64,000 bases of DNA. It comes from a bacterium. Its GTDB lineage: Bacteria > Hinthialibacterota > Hinthialibacteria > OLB16. Below, in pieces: positions 63,915-64,000 of the stretch; position 1 is the stretch's first letter, and every line of letters begins with the position of its first letter. The stretch covers positions 388,158-452,157 of the forward strand of contig JAJVIK010000002.1 of NCBI GenBank assembly GCA_022072055.1, written 5' to 3'. The notes beneath the pieces were generated by a model. That model was not told the origin of the DNA, did not search any database, and saw nothing but the letters and a program-made list of their open reading frames with translations. Position numbers and translations under genes: made by a program.

Positions 63915-64000
63915 TAAGCAACTCTTGGGGTTGAGTTTTTTGAGGGATGGGGAATGCTCGGGAATGTATGATGGGTTGAGAAGGGGCTGGAAGGCGAGGA

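Noticed and set aside
61665-63960. Direct repeats flanking the Rhs/LRR segment (shared TGGGGAATGC)
   Set aside because: Only a 10-base match in G-rich sequence near 61670 and 63950; too short to call an insertion boundary.

Overview
The window is a GC-rich (roughly 60% by eye), densely coded bacterial chromosome segment from a Gram-negative organism. It carries an OprB-like porin, Sec and Tat signal peptides, periplasmic multihaem cytochromes c, exported enzymes of sugar metabolism (DUF1080, GH106, GH29, heparinase-type lyase) and Thr/Pro-rich linkers followed by a dockerin-like tail. This mix is typical of Planctomycetota, Hydrogenedentota or Sumerlaeota-type lineages; the sequence alone does not settle the phylum. 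No rRNA, tRNA, CRISPR array or insertion sequence was recognised.

Layout. 1-2778: the cut end of a glycosidase-like gene and a coupled gene of unknown function. 2788-7515 (minus): a four-gene sugar operon made of a NodB deacetylase/GT2 fusion, a DegT aminotransferase, a Gfo/Idh dehydrogenase and a left-handed beta-helix N-acetyltransferase, resembling the WbpE/WbpB/WbpD route to diacetamido-uronic acids. 7830-9209: a PduO-type cobalamin adenosyltransferase and a methyltransferase. 9299-22804: a sigma-54 activator followed by a full chemotaxis operon (pseudo-receiver, CheA, CheW, MCP, CheR, porin, receiver, CheD, CheY, CheX-like phosphatase, CheB). 22811-30580 (minus): a tightly overlapping operon that joins a MEDS-GAF-PAS sensor, a corrinoid protein, a UroD-type methyltransferase and a large hybrid histidine kinase.

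30971-49107: a secreted carbohydrate/redox locus with a heparinase-like lyase, an esterase, three paralogues of the hydrazine synthase alpha-subunit family with c-haem motifs, a propeller/dihaem peroxidase-like protein, a tandem YjgF-fold protein and a GH106-like enzyme. 49121-54580: an exported phosphoesterase, an exported sugar isomerase, a Tat-exported DegT aminotransferase and an alpha-L-fucosidase. 54573-56651: an XRE regulator with a small membrane protein behind three 21-bp operator-like repeats, and an ECF sigma/FecR pair. 56863-60654: an eight-haem NapC-type cytochrome and a secreted DUF5666 protein. 60733-63864: a DUF1080 hydrolase, then a lower-GC island with an orphan Rhs C-terminal piece ending in a metzincin-like zinc motif, translationally coupled to a leucine-rich-repeat protein.

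Two signals deserve most attention: the corrinoid/methyltransferase/sensor operon, which looks like methyl-group metabolism wired into two-component signalling, and the Rhs-metzincin/LRR pair, which looks like a toxin-immunity or effector cassette.
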